DNA of 64,000 bases. Source: Anaerolineae bacterium (GTDB lineage Bacteria; Chloroflexota; Anaerolineae; 4572-78; J111). The translations under genes were made by a program, and so were the position numbers. Shown here in pieces: positions 26,516-35,364 of this stretch (the stretch's first letter is position 1; each line of letters starts with the position of its first letter). The notes under the pieces were generated by a model, which saw nothing but the letters and a program-made list of their open reading frames with translations, was not told the origin of the DNA and did no database searches. The stretch is taken from the NCBI GenBank assembly GCA_023382535.1, contig JAHDWA010000008.1:186001-250000 (forward strand), in the 5' to 3' direction.

Positions 26516-26884
26516 TTAATAGCGCTGACGGCGTTCGCCGCCGCGAGAGAAGCCACCGCCACCGCGGCTGCCGCCGCCGCTACGTCCACCGCCGCTGCGT
26601 CCACCACCACCACCACCACCACCAAAAGATCGCTCTTTGGGAGGGCGGGCTTCACTGACGGTAATGGTCCGCTGGTTCAGCTCCTGATTGTTGAGGCGCT
26701 GAATAGCCTCTTGAGCAGCTTTATCGCTCTCCATCTCCACAAAGCCGAAACCTTTGGACTGCCCGGTCATACGGTCGGTGATGAGGGCCACGGAAGTAAC
26801 CGGCCCCACCTGGGTGAACAACTTGTGCAAGTCGTCCTCCGTTGTGGCATAGCTTAAATTGCCGACATAAAGTTTTTTAGTCAT
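26516..26884 (-). CDS. Glycine-rich RRM RNA-binding protein
   Basis: A single RNA-recognition motif (residues 1-82) with RNP2 LYVGNLS at 5-11 and RNP1 KGFGFVEM near 44-51, followed by a Gly/Arg/Ser-rich tail (about 88-122). It is 122 residues, like the cold-inducible Rbp proteins of cyanobacteria. It binds single-stranded RNA, presumably as a chaperone. It lies 27 bp below the cold-shock protein, so the two are probably co-transcribed and end at the terminator at 26456-26492. Confidence 0.93.
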   Translation of the reverse strand: MTKKLYVGNLSYATTEDDLHKLFTQVGPVTSVALITDRMTGQSKGFGFVEMESDKAAQEAIQRLNNQELNQRTITVSEARPPKERSFGGGGGGGGRSGGGRSGGGSRGGGGFSRGGERRQRY

Positions 26885-26911
26885 GAGTTTCCTTTCAAAA
26901 TAATAAAGGGT

Positions 26912-27121
26912 TTATAGAGCCACAACGTTACTGGCTTGCAGTCCCTTGGGACCATGTTCGATGGTAAATTCAACACGCTGATTTTCCGACAGGGTGCGGT
27001 AGCCATCGGATTGCACGGCTGAGTAGTGGACAAAAACATCTTCACCACCCTCATGCGAAATGAAACCGTAGCCCTTGCTGGCGTTGAACCACTTGACCGT
27101 CCCCTGGATTCTCTGATTCAT
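26912..27121 (-). CDS. csp: Cold-shock protein (CspA family)
   Basis: A 69-residue cold-shock domain. RNP1 KGYGFISH is at residues 16-23 and RNP2 VFVHYSA at 30-36. It melts RNA secondary structure. The start follows AAGGAGT with good spacing. It is first in the pair with the RRM gene. The two encode complementary RNA chaperones. Confidence 0.96.
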   Translation of the reverse strand: MNQRIQGTVKWFNASKGYGFISHEGGEDVFVHYSAVQSDGYRTLSENQRVEFTIEHGPKGLQASNVVAL

Positions 27122-27194
27122 GATACTGCTTGTTACTCCTTATATATGAAATAAAATTAAAATTGGTATAGGCCAAAGTCGTTCACCCCGGAAA

Positions 27195-27235
27195 AAAAAG
27201 AGGTCGCCAGTCTGAAGTCCTGGCGGCCTCTTAAA
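27195..27235 (-). terminator. Intrinsic terminator of the GH-like gene
   Basis: AGAGG-CGCCAG arms pair across about 9 nt. On the minus strand the stem is followed by a run of eight T. It lies between the GH-like gene and the cold-shock promoter. Confidence 0.85.
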
Positions 27236-27327
27236 AACCGAACAGAAAGTTTCTTCACCCTACAAGTAAAATAGTATAGCCGAACGTCCGGTTTTGGTCA
27301 ATTTTAGCCTGCCATTATGCTCAGCCG

Positions 27328-29118
27328 CTATCTTCTCAGCCGATACCAAATCACTACCTGCACGCCATAGCTGACGGTAAAAACAATCAGACCAATGATG
27401 AAGAGCCAGAAAATTCGCTCCGGGCGAAGAACGGTGGCGATGGTGACGGGAGGAACGGCGGTGGGGACGGTGCTGTTGGGAGCAATTGATTCGGCTGGCT
27501 CGGCATCGCCCAGGCCGGGGTCAGGTAAGGACGCAATTAAGGGACTGTCGCTATTTTGAACCGCCAAGTTCGGCTCTTCAGCAACCAGAGCCGTAAGCAT
27601 CTCCGTGGTGGGTGTCGGGGTCAGGGTAGGTGGAGGTGGGGGTGTGTCAACCTGAGCAGGAGTTTGAGCCTCAGGCGTGGACGTGTTGGTCACTACGGGC
27701 ACAGGGGTGGGTGTCGCCGCCAGGGGAATTTGAAGGATGCGCTGGTCGGGCGAGCCGTTCTCGACGATGAGCCGGGGTGATCCGCCGATGAAACAGGCTT
27801 GCAGACCATTGCTGCATGGGGCGGCGGGCAGTTCTATTGAATAGAGGCCATTTTCGGCGGCTATACTCTGCTGGTTGCCCTGGTCATCAACCAGAATAGC
27901 CTGGGGGGCGATAGCGTTGAGGCTGAACAGGGTGGGCGTTGCCGCTGTGTTCCACAGTACGGTTGTGGCCTGACCAACGCGGTCCAACGTTACAATGTAC
28001 ACATCGCCCAGTTGCAGCCAACTGGTTTTGCTTACCCCGGCAAAATAAGTGCTGACCACCTGGAAAGCGGCAAAGGCCGGGCGGCGCGAATCGTCGGCGC
28101 GCAGCAGGCCGTATGGCTCAATCGCCTCCGGGTGGGGATAGTCGTTGCGCATTTTGTTGAAGGCAATTCGTTCTGCACCGCCGGCCAGGGCCATAGCAAA
28201 GGCCTGGATGACAAAGGCGCTCTGCTCGGACAGGGTTACGCTGACCCCCGCTGGGCCACTCAGCGGTTCCAACGAATCCTCAGAAGGCGGCGCATTTGTT
28301 TCGTTTATCCAGATCGGTTTACCACCGAGGCCGTGGGCGTCAAGGATACTGCGCACATCTGTTAGAATTTCGAGCATCCGGCGCGGGTTGTAGTAAAGGT
28401 GATAGCTGACCGCATCGAAGAAATAGTTGTTGGCCGCAGCTTCTGGATCGGTGGCGATGAGGGCAAGCAGGCGACCCAGGTAGGGCGGGTTGCCCCGGTC
28501 GCTGTCCCAGGTGTAGGTCAGCCCGGCCAAATGAACCTGCATGGCCGGGTCAACGCTTTTGATTTTGAGATATCCTTCCTTTAACAGGCGGTAATAATCC
28601 TCAGCCGTACCGTCCCAAGTATGGCTGGGTGAGGCCGGGTCGGTTACATCCGGCTGGTTCCAGATGACCCAGTGTTTGACCCGTCCTTTGTACTGGCTGG
28701 CAATCTTGTAGACAAAATCACCCCAATATTCCAAAGGGGGCACCGCCGTGGACGTGCCGCTCTCGGTGGCCCAGGCCGGGGTGCCGATCAGCACGGCGAC
28801 AACGTCTCGCCCGGCAGCAATTTCGGCGTCGAGGAGGGGATCGGGCACATTGGTCGGTTTCCAATCCGAGGGACCGGCCGGTTGGATAACATCCCAGCGG
28901 AAAAAGACCCGTGTCCAACCGGCGCCGGCAGCGTTGGCTTCGGCAGAGTTAACAAAAGCGTCTGCTATTCCAAAGCGGGGATCAAAAGGGGGTGGAGTTG
29001 CCGCAGGGGGGGGGGTGGGATCTTGGGCGTGGGTCACTCGTCCGGACCAGGCTGCCAGAATAAGCAGTACAAATAAGGCGATTGTAAGCAGGTTTGCAAG
29101 TTTCTTTCGCTTAGTCAT
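27328..29118 (-). CDS. Surface-anchored glycoside-hydrolase-like TIM-barrel protein
   Basis: A 596-residue exported protein. It has a signal peptide (about 10-31, ending THAQ), a Pro/Thr linker, a TIM-barrel like GH39/GH5-type enzymes (about 45-370), a Thr/Pro-rich stalk and a C-terminal membrane helix (WLFIIGLIVFTVSYGVQVV) with a basic tail. In GH39-type enzymes the acid/base lies in W-N-E-P; here it is WVIWNQPD, with Gln for Glu. The nucleophile region IWINETNA keeps its Glu. The protein may thus be a binding protein or have altered chemistry. It is monocistronic. Confidence 0.75.
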   Translation of the reverse strand: MTKRKKLANLLTIALFVLLILAAWSGRVTHAQDPTPPPAATPPPFDPRFGIADAFVNSAEANAAGAGWTRVFFRWDVIQPAGPSDWKPTNVPDPLLDAEIAAGRDVVAVLIGTPAWATESGTSTAVPPLEYWGDFVYKIASQYKGRVKHWVIWNQPDVTDPASPSHTWDGTAEDYYRLLKEGYLKIKSVDPAMQVHLAGLTYTWDSDRGNPPYLGRLLALIATDPEAAANNYFFDAVSYHLYYNPRRMLEILTDVRSILDAHGLGGKPIWINETNAPPSEDSLEPLSGPAGVSVTLSEQSAFVIQAFAMALAGGAERIAFNKMRNDYPHPEAIEPYGLLRADDSRRPAFAAFQVVSTYFAGVSKTSWLQLGDVYIVTLDRVGQATTVLWNTAATPTLFSLNAIAPQAILVDDQGNQQSIAAENGLYSIELPAAPCSNGLQACFIGGSPRLIVENGSPDQRILQIPLAATPTPVPVVTNTSTPEAQTPAQVDTPPPPPTLTPTPTTEMLTALVAEEPNLAVQNSDSPLIASLPDPGLGDAEPAESIAPNSTVPTAVPPVTIATVLRPERIFWLFIIGLIVFTVSYGVQVVIWYRLRR

Positions 29119-29297
29119 AGACTAAGTTTACATAAAAATCTATATTTTGTAAAATTGAGAGATAAGGAATTTGCATTTTGAACTGTTTGTGATATATTGC
29201 TTTTTTGCCAGATGGAGCCGGCGTTTTGCGGCTCCATTCTTTCTGCTCTTGACTCTTGAGATCAAGGGCTAAAATCCATAGAAAGGAGGTAACTGGC

Positions 29298-29585
29298 ATG
29301 CGAGACTATGAACTTGCCTTTATCGTAATGCCAAATGTTGATGATAGTGGCGTCACTGCCGTAGTAGACAAGGTTTCACAATTTGTGAAGACGGCTCAAG
29401 GTGAAGTGGCGTCGGTTGATGTCTGGGGGCGGCGAACGTTGGCCTACCCCATCAACAATCATCGCGAAGGCATCTACGTCCTCTTCCAGGCTAAGATGTC
29501 CCCCGCGGCTCTCAACGAATTAGAACGCAATTTGAAATTGTCAGAGGAAATCATCCGCTATTTGCTGGTCAAGGCTGACAACTAA
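29298..29585 (+). CDS. rpsF: 30S ribosomal protein S6
   Basis: 95 residues beginning MRDYELAFIVMPNVDD. The start at 29298 is chosen because AAAGGAGGT lies 7 bp before it; the longer frame from 29256 has no support. VWGRRTLAYPI near 45 and YVLFQA are typical of S6. It binds S18 on the 30S platform and heads the classic rpsF-ssb-rpsR operon. Confidence 0.97.
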   Translation: MRDYELAFIVMPNVDDSGVTAVVDKVSQFVKTAQGEVASVDVWGRRTLAYPINNHREGIYVLFQAKMSPAALNELERNLKLSEEIIRYLLVKADN

Positions 29586-29624
29586 TCTTTGATTTGGTCA
29601 TGGATAGTGAAGGGATAAGCGAAA

Positions 29625-30050
29625 ATGACAAGAGGATTGAACAAAGTAATGATTATTGGCAATATTGGGCGGGATCCTGAACTGCGCTATACGCCCTCTG
29701 GCAAACCGGTCACGTCATTTAGTTTGGCTTCCAGCCGCTCGTGGATTGCACCTGACGGCGAGCGCCGCGAGGAAACGGAGTGGTTTAATATCGTTGCCTG
29801 GGGCAACCTGGCCGAAATTTGCAACCAAAAGCTGGCTAAAAGCCAACAAGTCTACGTGGAAGGCCGGCTGCAAACCCGCAGTTGGGAAGATGATCGGGGA
29901 CAGCGCCACTTTCGGACCGAGATTGTGGCCAATGAAATGATTATCCTGGGACCCAGAGACAAGAATAACGCTAAACATGACTATAACGAAGAGACGCTGC
30001 CACTTGATTTAGTGGATCCTGTAGATGTCGAAGAGCGTAATGCATTTTAA
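29625..30050 (+). CDS. ssb: Single-stranded DNA-binding protein
   Basis: 141 residues with an OB fold: MIIGNIGRDPELRYTPSGKP, TEWFNIVAWGNLAEIC and VYVEGRLQTRSWED are the hallmark motifs. The C-terminal tail is acidic (DLVDPVDVEERNAF) but lacks the exact DDxPF tip of E. coli Ssb. It protects single-stranded DNA in replication and repair. Spacing to rpsF is 39 bp and to rpsR 25 bp. Confidence 0.96.
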   Translation: MTRGLNKVMIIGNIGRDPELRYTPSGKPVTSFSLASSRSWIAPDGERREETEWFNIVAWGNLAEICNQKLAKSQQVYVEGRLQTRSWEDDRGQRHFRTEIVANEMIILGPRDKNNAKHDYNEETLPLDLVDPVDVEERNAF

Positions 30051-30075
30051 GTAACTTGAAATTTTGGAGATAATT

Positions 30076-30510
30076 ATGGCCGATAAGCCTGTAAAAATTA
30101 AAGAAGATGTTGATCTTGAAGAGGAAGGAGCGTTACCCGCTCCGGTTCCGGTCGAGGAAAAACGACCTCCTCGGAAGGCCCCTCCCCGTAGTGGCCCACC
30201 CCAGCAGCGAGGCGGCTATCGTTCGGGCGGGTCTGATGGTGATGGGGGCCGCGGTCCGAGTGGAGGTAGACGGGGAGGCTATTTTCAAGGACGGCGGCGT
30301 GTCTGTCCGATTAAATATGAAGAGGTAGATTGGAAAAACATGGACAGTCTGCGCTATTTCGTTAGTGACGATGGCAGCATTCGCCCCCGCCGCAAAACAG
30401 GGGCCAATGCTAAATTGCAGCGCAAGGTAGCCGTTATGGTTAAACGTGCCCGCCACATGGCGCTGCTGCCTTACACGAGCGAACACGTCAGAATTTCCAA
30501 CAAGAGATAA
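30076..30510 (+). CDS. rpsR: 30S ribosomal protein S18 with long N-terminal extension
   Basis: 144 residues; S18 is usually 70-90. Residues about 78-144 are the S18 core (CPIKYEEVDWKNMDSLRYFV, ending TSEHVRISNKR). The first ~75 residues are acidic, then Pro/Arg/Gly-rich (PPRKAPPRSGPPQQRGGYR) and look disordered. The ATG at 30076 follows TTGGAGAT; a TTG at 30064 is less likely. The extension is of interest but the identity is certain. Confidence 0.95.
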   Translation: MADKPVKIKEDVDLEEEGALPAPVPVEEKRPPRKAPPRSGPPQQRGGYRSGGSDGDGGRGPSGGRRGGYFQGRRRVCPIKYEEVDWKNMDSLRYFVSDDGSIRPRRKTGANAKLQRKVAVMVKRARHMALLPYTSEHVRISNKR

Positions 30511-30562
30511 ACCGAGGCGAGTGAACGACTTGTCTTAAGACGAGACTTTTTCTGCTGGTACG

Positions 30563-30593
30563 GGCGACCTTTTGGGTCGCCCCTTTGTTGTTA
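30563..30593 (+). terminator. Intrinsic terminator of rpsF-ssb-rpsR
   Basis: GGGCGACC and GGGTCGCCC pair across TTTT, followed by CTTTGTTGTT. It lies about 50 bp after the rpsR stop. Confidence 0.85.
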
Positions 30594-30649
30594 GGGTAGC
30601 TCTCAGGCCTACCCCTGCTTAAAGATTATTCTCTAGATCGAGGACGTTT

Positions 30650-31987
30650 ATGGCTAAACCGCAAACTCAACCGGGCCGAGCGCCAACACGCAAGCAGATG
30701 GCGCTTTCCAGACGAGAAAAAGAGCAGCTTCGCCTTATCTATATCGGTTTGGGCGCGGTGGCGGCTCTGATTGTGATCGTACTGGCAATTGGCCTGTACC
30801 AAACTTATGTGCTTGAACCCAATTCGCCGGTAGCCAATGTGAATGGGGGTGAGATTTCCACCCGTGAGTTTCAAAATCGGGTTCGTTACGAGCGTTTCTT
30901 GTTGGATAATCAAATCCAACAGATGCAACAGCAATTAGTATCCCTGGCTCAACCCGGCAACGAACAACTGGCCCAAATGTTAGGACCACAATTTGAGCAA
31001 ATGGCCCAGCAGCTTCAGATGCAGCGGGCTGGAGTCGACCGTCAGGCGCTTGATGATATTATTGAGGATAGATTGGTAGAAGCGGAGACTCAAAAAAGAG
31101 GGATTACCGCTTCGCCCGAAGAGGTGACCGAGGCGATCAACCGGATTGTCGCGCAGCAAGCGGGTGGCTTTACGGCCTTAGAAGTTACTGAAACGGCCAC
31201 AGCTCGGGCTGAAGCTTCGGCAACGGCAGCGTTGTGGACCCCTACCCCCACCTTTACCCCCTCACCAACGATTACACCCACAGAGGTCCTGACTCCTTCA
31301 GAGGCAATCACCCCAACGGCAACACCGGCCAATACACCCACCCCGGCTCCCACTCCGACGACGGTGATCATTGACGAAAATACCTTGAAGACCAGTTACG
31401 CCAACTGGGTCAAGACCCTGGCCGATAATACGGGCCTTGATGAAACGCAGTATCGCCGGATTATCCAGGCGACGGTTCTGAAAGATAAACTGCAAAAAGC
31501 CATTGGGGACGAAGTGCCTAAGCAGGCCGAACAAGCGCACGCTCGTCATATCTTGGTAGAGACCGAAGAGGAAGCCAAGAAGGTGATCGAACGTTTGAAG
31601 AATGGTGAAGATTTTGCGACACTGGCCGAAGAACTATCTAAGGATACCGGCAGCGGCGCCGTGGGCGGTGACCTGGGATTTGTGCCGCAAGGCCGTTTTG
31701 TGGAATCGGTGGATAAGGCGGTCTTTAGCCTACCAATCGGTCAGGTGAGCGAGCCGATACAATCTGATTTTGGCTGGCATGTGATCGAAGTCTTGGAACG
31801 AGAAGAGCGCGAGCTATCCCCCACCGATTATCGGCAAAGCCAGCGGCAAGCCTACAATGACTGGCTCACCGAAGTGCGGGCTGCGGCTAATGTCCAGGAT
31901 TTCTGGACTGTAGAGAAAGTGCCTAAGGACGCGGTGCCAACAGCTCTTCCCGCGCCAATAGTTCCATCAGCACCACCCGCGCAATAG
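30650..31987 (+). CDS. Membrane-anchored parvulin-type peptidyl-prolyl isomerase (SurA/PrsA-like)
   Basis: A 445-residue foldase with one N-terminal membrane helix (LIYIGLGAVAALIVIVLAIG, about 26-45). A SurA-N-like helical region (about 60-170) is split by a Thr/Pro linker (TPTPTFTPSPTITPTE, about 198-240). The parvulin domain is about 300-390: HARHILVETEEEA, GGDLGFVPQG and SDFGWHVIEVLE. It helps exported proteins fold outside the membrane, which is relevant for the many secreted cytochromes here. It follows the ribosomal terminator and appears monocistronic. Confidence 0.92.
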   Translation: MAKPQTQPGRAPTRKQMALSRREKEQLRLIYIGLGAVAALIVIVLAIGLYQTYVLEPNSPVANVNGGEISTREFQNRVRYERFLLDNQIQQMQQQLVSLAQPGNEQLAQMLGPQFEQMAQQLQMQRAGVDRQALDDIIEDRLVEAETQKRGITASPEEVTEAINRIVAQQAGGFTALEVTETATARAEASATAALWTPTPTFTPSPTITPTEVLTPSEAITPTATPANTPTPAPTPTTVIIDENTLKTSYANWVKTLADNTGLDETQYRRIIQATVLKDKLQKAIGDEVPKQAEQAHARHILVETEEEAKKVIERLKNGEDFATLAEELSKDTGSGAVGGDLGFVPQGRFVESVDKAVFSLPIGQVSEPIQSDFGWHVIEVLEREERELSPTDYRQSQRQAYNDWLTEVRAAANVQDFWTVEKVPKDAVPTALPAPIVPSAPPAQ

Positions 31988-32172
31988 TAAGTGCAGACGA
32001 CCAAAAAGGGTGCGCCCCAATTCCATAGCGATGTAGGGTAAGGGGTCAACTTATCCTACAGAACCGCCTAAAGTTTGGGACAGACTCGGCCAAAAATTCC
32101 TGGTTTTGCTTTGAGGGAATTTATGGTATAATTGGCTAACTAGGTCGGCTCTTGAAGGAGGGTTCGCGGCGG

Positions 32173-32676
32173 ATGCACCCGCAAGGCAACAGGGTTGTTG
32201 AACTCAGAATTCCAAGCGAACTTGGTTATGAAAAAATAGCCAGAGAGGCTGTAGCTACGGTAGCGCGCCGCCTCAATTTTGGTGAGGAAAAAATTGAGGA
32301 TATCAAAACTGCCATCAGTGAAGCCTGCACCAATGCCATCCGTTACGGTAGTGGTTCAGATGCGCGGATGAAAGTCGTGGTGGTGCTCACTGCCGATGAG
32401 AACAAGCTCGACATTTTAATCAAAGATCCCGGCGCGGGTGGCGCGCCTCCGCTCGACGTATCCATTCCAGATATTAACGGCATGATTGAAGGTAAAGCTC
32501 GGTTTGGCGGGATGGGATTGTATATCATTCGAGAATTAGTGGACGAGGCCGGGTTTGTCGAGGGTGATAACGAAGACGAAGGTAATCAATTCCGCATGGT
32601 AATCTACCGGGTGGACGACGGAGAAAATAAATCCGAGAAATCAGGCTCGGATAAAAAGGGAGGCACTACCCTATGA
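32173..32676 (+). CDS. Anti-sigma factor / serine-protein kinase (RsbW-like)
   Basis: A HATPase-fold protein of 167 residues with the GHKL motifs EACTNAIRYG (N box, about 50-59), KDPGAG and FGGMGLYII. RsbW/SpoIIAB proteins bind a sigma factor and phosphorylate the STAS antagonist. The ATG at 32173 follows AAGGAGGG; a TTG 21 bp earlier is disfavoured. The stop overlaps the STAS gene start by 4 bp (ATGA). No sigma factor gene is adjacent, so the target is elsewhere. Confidence 0.9.
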   Translation: MHPQGNRVVELRIPSELGYEKIAREAVATVARRLNFGEEKIEDIKTAISEACTNAIRYGSGSDARMKVVVVLTADENKLDILIKDPGAGGAPPLDVSIPDINGMIEGKARFGGMGLYIIRELVDEAGFVEGDNEDEGNQFRMVIYRVDDGENKSEKSGSDKKGGTTL

Positions 32677-33038
32677 GTGATGAGATCCAGGTCGCAGTTC
32701 GGACGGAGAGTAGCGCTACGGTGATAGACCTGGTTGGCGATGTGACAACCTTTGCCGAGGAAGCCATCAATCAAGCCTATCAAAGCGCTTCGTCTGATGG
32801 GGCCATGAATATTATCTTTAATTTCCGTGAGAACGATTACATCAATAGCGCTGGCATTGCCATTCTTATTGGCGTAGTCACCGAGGCTCGCAAGCGCGAT
32901 CAGAAATTGTTGATGACCGGCCTGAGTGCCCATTTCCAAAAGATCTTCCGCATGGTTGGGCTAACTCAATATGCCGACTTGTACCCCTCTGTAGAAGAAG
33001 CTCTGGCTTCCCTCAACGGAGATGGCAGCAGCTCTTGA
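32673..33038 (+). CDS. Anti-anti-sigma factor (STAS domain, RsbV-like)
   Basis: A 121-residue STAS domain. The phosphorylatable serine lies in NDYINSAGIAILIGV (about 52-66), the conserved D-x-S/T-G-like switch with Asn-Ser-Ala-Gly here. It partners the overlapping RsbW-like kinase upstream: unphosphorylated protein captures the kinase and frees the sigma factor. Transcription ends at the hairpin at 33053-33092. Confidence 0.92.
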   Translation: MSDEIQVAVRTESSATVIDLVGDVTTFAEEAINQAYQSASSDGAMNIIFNFRENDYINSAGIAILIGVVTEARKRDQKLLMTGLSAHFQKIFRMVGLTQYADLYPSVEEALASLNGDGSSS

Positions 33039-33052
33039 CTGGCGTAAGCAAG

Positions 33053-33092
33053 AAAAGAGAAAGCCACACAATTTCGTGTGGCTTTCTCTTTT
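33053..33092. terminator. Bidirectional intrinsic terminator
   Basis: AGAGAAAGCCACAC and GTGTGGCTTTCTCT pair perfectly over 14 bp around a 6-nt loop, with T-rich sequence after it. It separates the convergent STAS and dipeptidase genes. Confidence 0.9.
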
Positions 33093-33128
33093 ATGATTTG
33101 AAGTGACAAAACGCAGCTTTTCCCCTTT

Positions 33129-34133
33129 TTAACCCGGCAAAGCCTCGGCCAAAAAGCGCCGCGCATTACCGCCCATAATTAATGCTGCCTCACCGGCGGA
33201 AAAACCGTGTGTGAGCAGAGCCTGATGAAACTCAGGCAAGATGGTGACATCCGCTAAGGTTGGCACTGCTCCTGGGCGGATATTTAGTGTTGCTAACTCC
33301 TGGGCGCTCATCTGGACGTTGGGCAGGTAATTCGTAAAATCCGGCCCCAGAGCCAGGTGTTCCAGCCCGACCAGATGGGCGATATGGTCAACTTGCTTCA
33401 GCAAATTCGGGATGAGTCCCCCTCCCCCGGCAGCGACAAATTCAGGATAAAAGTTGAGGCCAATCAAACCACCCCGTTCCGCCAGGGCCTCGATTTGAGC
33501 GTCGGTAAGGTTGCGATGGTGAGGGCAGAGGGTGGCGCTGTTGGAGTGACTGGCCAATATCGGCCCCCGGCCGTGCTCCAGCGCCGACCAAAATCCTGCC
33601 TCATTTAGATGTGACACATCCAGAATTACCGGGTAAGTGGCCAGATTGGCGACCAACTGCCGCCCCAAAATTGTCAGACCAGCCCCGGTATCTTCGCCGC
33701 TGCCTTCGGCCAGGGCATTGGCCCGATTCCAGGTTAGGCCAATCATCCGCAGCCCCAATTCAAAAAAGAGCCGGATTAAGCCGACATCCCGGCCCAGGCC
33801 CTCGGCGCCCTCCATGGCCAGCAGCACGCCAATCTTATCGCTGTCATAGACCGCAGCTAAATCTGCCGTGGTTTTGATGAGCGTAAAATAATCACCGGCT
33901 TCGTCCAACTCCTCGAGAAGCGCATTAACAATTAAAAGGGTCTGGCGGAGAGCTGTTTCAGGCAGATTGAGCGAGTCAAAATAAATGGGCAGCACCTGAA
34001 TTTTGACCCCGGCCTGGCGGAGTGAGGGTAAATGATAAGTCTCCAGAGTTTGTCGCTCCCCCTGAAAGACGCGGCGATGGGTAACATCATACAAAATATC
34101 CCCATGCAGATCAATAATCGGCGGAGTGGTCAT
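33129..34133 (-). CDS. Membrane dipeptidase-type metallopeptidase (M19)
   Basis: 334 residues, a TIM-barrel dizinc dipeptidase. Metal-site motifs are visible: DLHGDILYD (8-16), LLAMEGAEGL near 108, ILDVSHLNEAGFW near 175 and ASHSNSATLCPHHRN near 197. It hydrolyses dipeptides, often with a D-residue. No signal peptide is seen, so it is probably cytoplasmic. Its start overlaps the stop of truD by 4 bp. Confidence 0.9.
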   Translation of the reverse strand: MTTPPIIDLHGDILYDVTHRRVFQGERQTLETYHLPSLRQAGVKIQVLPIYFDSLNLPETALRQTLLIVNALLEELDEAGDYFTLIKTTADLAAVYDSDKIGVLLAMEGAEGLGRDVGLIRLFFELGLRMIGLTWNRANALAEGSGEDTGAGLTILGRQLVANLATYPVILDVSHLNEAGFWSALEHGRGPILASHSNSATLCPHHRNLTDAQIEALAERGGLIGLNFYPEFVAAGGGGLIPNLLKQVDHIAHLVGLEHLALGPDFTNYLPNVQMSAQELATLNIRPGAVPTLADVTILPEFHQALLTHGFSAGEAALIMGGNARRFLAEALPG

Positions 34134-35344
34134 GGGCTGGCTCGCTCCCTGTCATTATTTTTCATGATCTCGGCCATGACGGTAGTAGCATAAGCGCCGG
34201 GTTGTAGCTCAAACGATATCAACAAACCCTCATCCCACTCTATTTTAGCCTGCTTTAAGTTGATCCGAAAGGGACGTCGTGCCCCCTCAAGCTTTAATCC
34301 TGGCACTTTGAAATCTTCAAGGGTTAGACCTTTGGCCGCCAGGACCGCCCTTTCCCGTTGGCCTGGCTCCCCTTCGGCCATGAGCGTTTTTGGGCCAAAG
34401 AGCGGCCCGGAAGGACTTATTTCAAAGCGGTCGGCGCGGGGCTGCTCTACAGCGGCATCCACAACCACAAAAGCAGCCCCACGACCATGAATATAAGCAA
34501 CATCACCGTTCTCCAGACGGTCCAGCGTGTCGAGGCGGCTGACCAGTAGTTCATTAAACAATTGCGATTGAAAAGCAGAAACAAAAAAGCTTTTCAGTTT
34601 GGCCTCCAGGGCATCGAAAGCCGCTTCAGATAGGCCTCCTGCTTTGAGAATTGCCGCAAGCACACGCCGCTCATCCGGCAGATTTGAAGGCCAGTGGGCC
34701 AAAGCTTCATTCCAACGGCCCTCGTCTATTAATTGTCGAGCAGCTTGGATATGCGGAGCTTCGTGCGGCTGTGGGCGACCCAGATATTGAGCTACAAATT
34801 CAGCCTCATCCCGGCGCACGAGCGTTTCACCTAAAAGGTGCGTATTCTCGCGATGACCAAAGCGCTGCTCGCCGAAAAAATTCGGCACCCCTTTTTGCAC
34901 CAGCGTGGCGACAATAGCTTCGGCCCGGGGCAGCACTTCTGGCGCAACTTGGCGGACTCTGATGACAAAGCGGTTGCCGGCCAGGTGGCCGATTTTTAAT
35001 TTATTATAGTGGCGATTTACCCGCAGAATTTTGATGTGGGGGATATTGAGGGTAGCCACAGCTTCCGGGGTAACACGATCAATGGATAAGGTCTGGCGGG
35101 TCACGGCTTGGGCATCTTTTAGCCCGGCGTGGCCAATGTCGCCGGGTGAGATGTTCAGGGCGCGGGCGATCATTTTGATGGCCACGTAAGTGGAGAGGCC
35201 GCGCTTCTCAATCTCGACGTAGACATGCTGGCCCTGGCCGGCCGGGGAGTAGAGGGGAATTTCTTCTACAAAAAAATCTTCCGGCTCGGTTTTAAGTTGA
35301 CCCCCAATCCCCGGCAGGTCAGTCGTAAGGTAGGGTAAATTCAT
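34130..35344 (-). CDS. truD: tRNA pseudouridine(13) synthase
   Basis: 404 residues. The TruD signature GHAGLKDAQAVTRQTLSID (about 76-94) carries the catalytic Asp. NFFGEQRFGHRENTHLLGE (about 155-173) and SAFQSQLFNELLVSRL are also typical. It isomerises U13 in tRNA-Glu. The length is within range (E. coli 349; larger forms are common). It overlaps the dipeptidase downstream and lies 20 bp below the pentapeptide gene. Confidence 0.95.
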   Translation of the reverse strand: MNLPYLTTDLPGIGGQLKTEPEDFFVEEIPLYSPAGQGQHVYVEIEKRGLSTYVAIKMIARALNISPGDIGHAGLKDAQAVTRQTLSIDRVTPEAVATLNIPHIKILRVNRHYNKLKIGHLAGNRFVIRVRQVAPEVLPRAEAIVATLVQKGVPNFFGEQRFGHRENTHLLGETLVRRDEAEFVAQYLGRPQPHEAPHIQAARQLIDEGRWNEALAHWPSNLPDERRVLAAILKAGGLSEAAFDALEAKLKSFFVSAFQSQLFNELLVSRLDTLDRLENGDVAYIHGRGAAFVVVDAAVEQPRADRFEISPSGPLFGPKTLMAEGEPGQRERAVLAAKGLTLEDFKVPGLKLEGARRPFRINLKQAKIEWDEGLLISFELQPGAYATTVMAEIMKNNDRERASP

Positions 35345-35364
35345 TAATGGCCCGTTAAGCTACT

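Noticed and set aside
26560..26625. Simple repeat / CRISPR-like array
   Set aside because: It is the Gly-codon-rich tail of the RRM gene; no spacers.
29256..29297. Longer start for S6
   Set aside because: The AAAGGAGGT 7 bp before 29298 and the family N-terminus MRDYEL decide for the shorter form.
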